Position numbers and translations under genes: made by a program. This document shows, one piece after another, positions 37,286 through 39,070 of a stretch of DNA of 39,070 nucleotides. The notes below the pieces were generated by a model. That model saw only the letters and a list, made by a program, of their open reading frames with translations. It searched no databases and was not told the DNA's origin. Positions within the stretch are counted from its first letter, which is position 1. Every line of letters starts with the position of its first letter. The DNA is from Oscillospiraceae bacterium. Lineage in GTDB: Bacteria; Bacillota; Clostridia; Oscillospirales; Ruminococcaceae. The stretch is from NCBI GenBank assembly GCA_009781425.1, contig WQYC01000025.1, forward strand, positions 1-39,070. Direction: 5' to 3'.

Positions 37286-38886
37286 TGAATATTAGAGTAG
37301 GAATGGGTTCGTGCGGCATTGCCGCGGGCGCGGGTGAAATATTCGCGAAGCTTACGGAAAACGGCTTACAGCCTGCACCTGTGGGCTGTAATGGTATGTG
37401 TTATTTAGAACCGATTGTTGAAATTGACGGCAAAATTTATACGCAAGTCAGTGCAGAAATGATTGATGAAATTTTATCTGGTAGGGGCGCGCATTGCGCG
37501 TCCGAAGAAGCGGATAAAAACAAAATCGCACTCCGCAACTGTGGCATAATTAACCCCGAAAACATCGACGAGTATATTAAACGCGGCGGTTATCAGCCGC
37601 TGACCTTAACGCCCGAGCAAGTAATAGAAAAGGTCAAGGCTTCGGGGCTCGCAGGGCGCGGCGGCGCAGGCTTCCCGACTTGGTTTAAATGGCAAGCGGC
37701 TCGCGATTCTGTCGGCAACAAAAAATATGTAATCTGTAACGCCGACGAGGGCGACCCCGGCGCATTTATGGACAGAGCGATTCTTGAGGGCGACCCTCAT
37801 TCGATTCTTGAGGGAATGTTAATCTGCGCTCACGCAATTGGCGCAGATGAGGGTATAATCTACGTTCGCGCCGAGTATCCACTCGCAATCAAGCGGCTCG
37901 AAATTGCGATTGAGCAAGCGCGTGAACGCGGTTATTTGGGCGAAAAATTCGACATAAAAATTAAAGCAGGTGCAGGAGCATTCATCTGCGGTGAAGAAAC
38001 CGCGCTGATAGCCTCGCTTGAGGGCGAGCGCGGAATGCCGCGGCTGAAGCCGCCGTTCCCCGCCGAGAAAGGCTTTTGGGGTAAGCCGAGCAATATAAAT
38101 AACGTCGAAACCTTTGCGAATGTCCCGTGGATTATCCGCAATGACGGCGCGGCGAACACAAAGGTTTTTGCGCTTACGGGGAAAATCGCGAAAGGCGGAC
38201 TCGCTGAAGTGCCAATGGGCTGTACGATTCGCGATGTTGTGTTTGATATAGGCGGAGGAATTCAGGGCGGCAAAAGCTTTAAGGCAGTTCAGCTTGGCGG
38301 ACCGTCGGGCGGCTGTATTCCCGCGAGTCTGCAGGATACAAAAATCGATTATAAATCGCTCGCTGAGACAGGCGCGATTATGGGCTCGGGCGGCATGGTC
38401 GTCATGGACGAAGGCTCGTGCATGGTAGACATGGCGCGGTTTTTCCTTGATTTCACCTGCAAAGAAAGCTGCGGAAAATGCGCGCACTGCAGAGTCGGCA
38501 ACCGTAGATTGCTCGAAATTCTTGAGCGGATTTGCGCAGGTGACGGACGTGAAAATGACATCGAATTGCTCGAAGAATTAAGCGAAGAAATCAAAGCAGG
38601 CTCGCTCTGCGCGCTCGGTCAAACCGCGCCGAATCCCGTTTTAACGACTATAAAATATTTCAGAAACGAATACGAAGACCACATCAAAAATAAAAAATGT
38701 ACAGCGAAAAGCTGCAAAAAACTGCTGACTTATTCTATTGATTTGAGTAAGTGCAAAAAATGCAATTTATGCGTGAAAAAATGCGCGGTGAGCGCAATTA
38801 ACGACTTTGTAATTGACAATGAAAAATGCACGAAATGCGGTTTGTGTGCGAGTTTATGCAAGTTTGAGGCGGTGATTATTGAATGA
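37285..38886 (+). CDS. NuoF-like NADH/FMN iron-sulfur subunit (HndC/HydB type)
   Basis: 533 aa from the ATG at 37285, with CCGGAGGTGG upstream; the longer frame from 37246 starts within the previous gene's repeat tail and is rejected. Order of domains: [2Fe-2S] thioredoxin-like (about 1-65, VGCNGMCY), the flavin/NADH domain (GLAGRGGAGFPTWFKWQ about 120-136, CNADEGDPGAFMDR, GAGAFICGEETALI), the [4Fe-4S] site (ESCGKCAHCRVG about 393-404) and a C-terminal 2[4Fe-4S] ferredoxin (CKKCNLCVKKC, CTKCGLCASLC). This is the layout of bifurcating-hydrogenase or NADP-reducing subunits. A palindromic repeat adds about 8 residues between the first two domains. Confidence 0.93.
   Translation: MNIRVGMGSCGIAAGAGEIFAKLTENGLQPAPVGCNGMCYLEPIVEIDGKIYTQVSAEMIDEILSGRGAHCASEEADKNKIALRNCGIINPENIDEYIKRGGYQPLTLTPEQVIEKVKASGLAGRGGAGFPTWFKWQAARDSVGNKKYVICNADEGDPGAFMDRAILEGDPHSILEGMLICAHAIGADEGIIYVRAEYPLAIKRLEIAIEQARERGYLGEKFDIKIKAGAGAFICGEETALIASLEGERGMPRLKPPFPAEKGFWGKPSNINNVETFANVPWIIRNDGAANTKVFALTGKIAKGGLAEVPMGCTIRDVVFDIGGGIQGGKSFKAVQLGGPSGGCIPASLQDTKIDYKSLAETGAIMGSGGMVVMDEGSCMVDMARFFLDFTCKESCGKCAHCRVGNRRLLEILERICAGDGRENDIELLEELSEEIKAGSLCALGQTAPNPVLTTIKYFRNEYEDHIKNKKCTAKSCKKLLTYSIDLSKCKKCNLCVKKCAVSAINDFVIDNEKCTKCGLCASLCKFEAVIIE
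37481..37503. repeat. Palindromic repeat inside the NuoF-like gene
   Basis: GTAGGGGCGCGC (37481-37492) and GCGCGTCC (37496-37503) with one G-U pair. It is translated in frame as part of SGRGAHCASEE between the first and second domains. Confidence 0.65.
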
Positions 38887-39070
38887 TAAAATTAAAAATA
38901 AATAACCTTGAAATTAGCGCAGAAAAAGGCAAAACAATTTTACAAATCGCGCAGGAAAATAACATCGAAATCCCGACTTTGTGCCACGACGAGCGCGTCG
39001 AAGTATTCGGCTCGTGCGGAATCTGCACGGTTGAAATCGGTGATTCGCCGCGGCTTTTCCGCGCGTGTTC
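38883..39070 (+). CDS. NuoG/HydA-like iron-sulfur subunit, N-terminal fragment
   Basis: The ATG at 38883 overlaps the previous stop (ATGA) and 62 codons are seen before the window edge. The start (MIKLKINNLEISAEKGKTIL) and IPTLCHDERVEVFGSCGICTVEI show the plant-type [2Fe-2S] domain with its Cys ligands that begins [FeFe]-hydrogenase HydA, NuoG and formate dehydrogenase subunits. Which of these it is depends on the missing C-terminus. With the preceding two genes it forms a three-subunit electron-transfer operon. Confidence 0.85.
   Translation, partial: MIKLKINNLEISAEKGKTILQIAQENNIEIPTLCHDERVEVFGSCGICTVEIGDSPRLFRAC

Overview
The window looks like a chromosomal segment of a low-to-moderate-GC, spore-forming, anaerobic, plant-fibre-degrading Clostridia bacterium (Oscillospiraceae-like; inferred from gene content, no rRNA is present). 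Support for this: a cotJ spore-coat operon, near-consensus TTGACA-N17-TATAAT promoters, GGAGG ribosome sites, LplB/LplC-type sugar transport, degenerate dockerin-like modules, a GGGtGRT-family protein, and subunits of a flavin/iron-sulfur (hydrogenase-type) complex.

Layout. (1) 1-4300 is the right end of a mobile element: an XRE regulator (cut by the window edge), two divergent element genes, short ORFs and a large serine recombinase. The element ends inside cotJC, of which only the first 50 codons remain; cotJB and cotJA follow intact. (2) 4900-8460: a divergent sporulation-type promoter region, a 32-residue aromatic/basic peptide, a secreted dockerin-like/DUF6273 protein and a GH94 disaccharide phosphorylase. 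(3) 8588-8872: a compact convergent two-promoter locus with a 22-residue hydrophobic peptide, a symmetric terminator and a predicted antisense RNA, which is the architecture of a type I toxin-antitoxin system. (4) 8891-14767: comM/yifB, a phospho-sugar mutase, a 40-residue membrane microprotein overlapping both neighbours, the nnrE-nnrD NAD(P)HX repair gene, a lipoprotein and a small acidic protein. (5) 14930-15649: a second secreted protein with the same dockerin-like N-terminal module but a different C-terminus.

(6) 15682-28983 (minus strand) is the metabolic core: one apparent operon from a strong promoter at 29077-29105. Its order is a membrane-anchored surface protein with carbohydrate-binding-like domains, a GH5 endoglucanase lipoprotein, two ABC permeases, a sugar-binding lipoprotein, a GH31 alpha-xylosidase, a GH3 beta-glucosidase and a GH29 alpha-L-fucosidase. 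The simplest reading is extracellular cutting of a xyloglucan-like polymer, import of oligosaccharides and cytoplasmic trimming of xylose, fucose and glucose. The GH94 phosphorylase, phospho-sugar mutase and GH43 enzyme would feed the same pathway. The transporter ATPase and a beta-galactosidase are not in the window.

(7) 29282-31260: a NifU-like protein, a PspC protein and a GGGtGRT protein. (8) 31314-33312: a lipoprotein and a CAP-domain protein. (9) 33491-33909: tRNA-Val and tRNA-Asp on plus, and a CAU-anticodon tRNA on minus. (10) 33931-39070: nicotinate phosphoribosyltransferase, GH43, and NuoE/NuoF/NuoG-like electron-transfer subunits, the last cut by the window edge.

A family of palindromic repeats beginning GTAGGG and often ending CCCTAC is scattered through the window. 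Most copies sit between genes, two supply a stop codon, and two lie in frame inside the NuoE- and NuoF-like genes.
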